Positions 5,605-5,701 of a DNA stretch of 5,701 nucleotides are shown piece by piece. The notes under the pieces are model-generated. The model was not told the origin of the DNA. It worked only from the letters and a program-made list of their open reading frames with translations, and ran no database searches. Location: the NCBI GenBank assembly GCA_031267005.1, contig JAIRZX010000625.1, forward strand, positions 1 to 5,701, read 5' to 3'. Position 1 is the stretch's first letter. Each line of letters begins with the position of its first letter. The stretch is from Deltaproteobacteria bacterium. GTDB lineage: Bacteria > Desulfobacterota > Desulfarculia > Adiutricales > Adiutricaceae. The translations under genes and the position numbers were made by a program.

Positions 5605-5701
5605 TTTGACCATCCAGACCGGTTTAGATTAATTATGTATATATATGCTTACATATCTTTAAATAGCTGATTATTAATTCTTTGTTATTTTTTTATAATT
5701 T
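5605..5701. other. AT-rich tail, nothing recognised
   Basis: After the transposase stop, the sequence is AT-rich with no coding frame of note. The only other points are ACCGGT at 5618-5623 and a T-rich end near 5684-5701. No continuation of the transposase catalytic core was seen in the plus-strand frame I read (to the stop at 5630-5632). Confidence 0.4.

Larger units (their letters stand above)
4532..5701 (+). mobile_element. partial AT-rich mobile element (IS4/IS1634-like), right end not seen
   Basis: The block combines a sharp composition change, a promoter-bearing leader and a transposase-like gene. The left boundary is set at the composition change and could be tens of bases off. AT-rich sequence runs to the window edge, so the element or island is cut by the window. 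Neither terminal inverted repeats nor a target duplication could be confirmed. Confidence 0.5.

Overview
The window joins two sequences of very different composition. Positions 1-4531 are extremely GC-rich (a hand count of 4381-4440 gives 53 of 60 bases G or C). Positions 4532-5701 are AT-rich (16 of 60 G or C in 5041-5100). The GC-rich part looks like native chromosome of a Gram-negative, probably proteobacterial organism, because it encodes a large multi-PAS hybrid histidine kinase and a lipoprotein. A Desulfobacterota-type host is only a guess from codon and protein style. The AT-rich part looks like acquired mobile DNA.

Positions 1-506 have no supported gene. They hold a strong 10-bp hairpin without a T tract (111-134), a second GC-rich hairpin (194-219), a small AT-rich island with promoter-like hexamers (239-272) and a C-rich leader (276-506). 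This leader is formally open in frame with the kinase but is probably untranslated. The kinase, 507-3626, is a soluble PAS-PAS-PAS-HisKA-HATPase-REC-REC protein of 1039 residues. Its unusual point is a 63-residue Ala/Gly/Lys/Pro-rich insertion inside the ATPase domain, encoded partly by a run of nine G.

After a 128-bp gap with a terminator-like hairpin comes a 258-residue predicted lipoprotein (3755-4531). It has a lipobox, a compact domain faintly like SmpA/BamE-type lipoproteins, and a long Pro/Ala-rich tail with five PSAA repeats. Whether it works with the kinase is not shown: same strand and adjacency are the only link.

Composition changes right after the lipoprotein stop codon. A 335-bp AT-rich non-coding stretch carries a near-consensus sigma-70 promoter with both hexamers inside palindromes, and a repeated AGAGGTGA motif whose last copy is the ribosome binding site. 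It leads into 4867-5604, the N-terminal half of an IS4/IS1634-like DDE transposase. That gene stops shortly after the first catalytic aspartate, so it is truncated or frameshifted and cannot be an active transposase alone. The last 97 bases are AT-rich and show nothing recognisable.

I found no RNA gene, CRISPR array, or clearly new defence or biosynthetic system. The points most worth following are the insertion and G tract in the kinase, and the palindromic promoter and broken transposase in the mobile segment.
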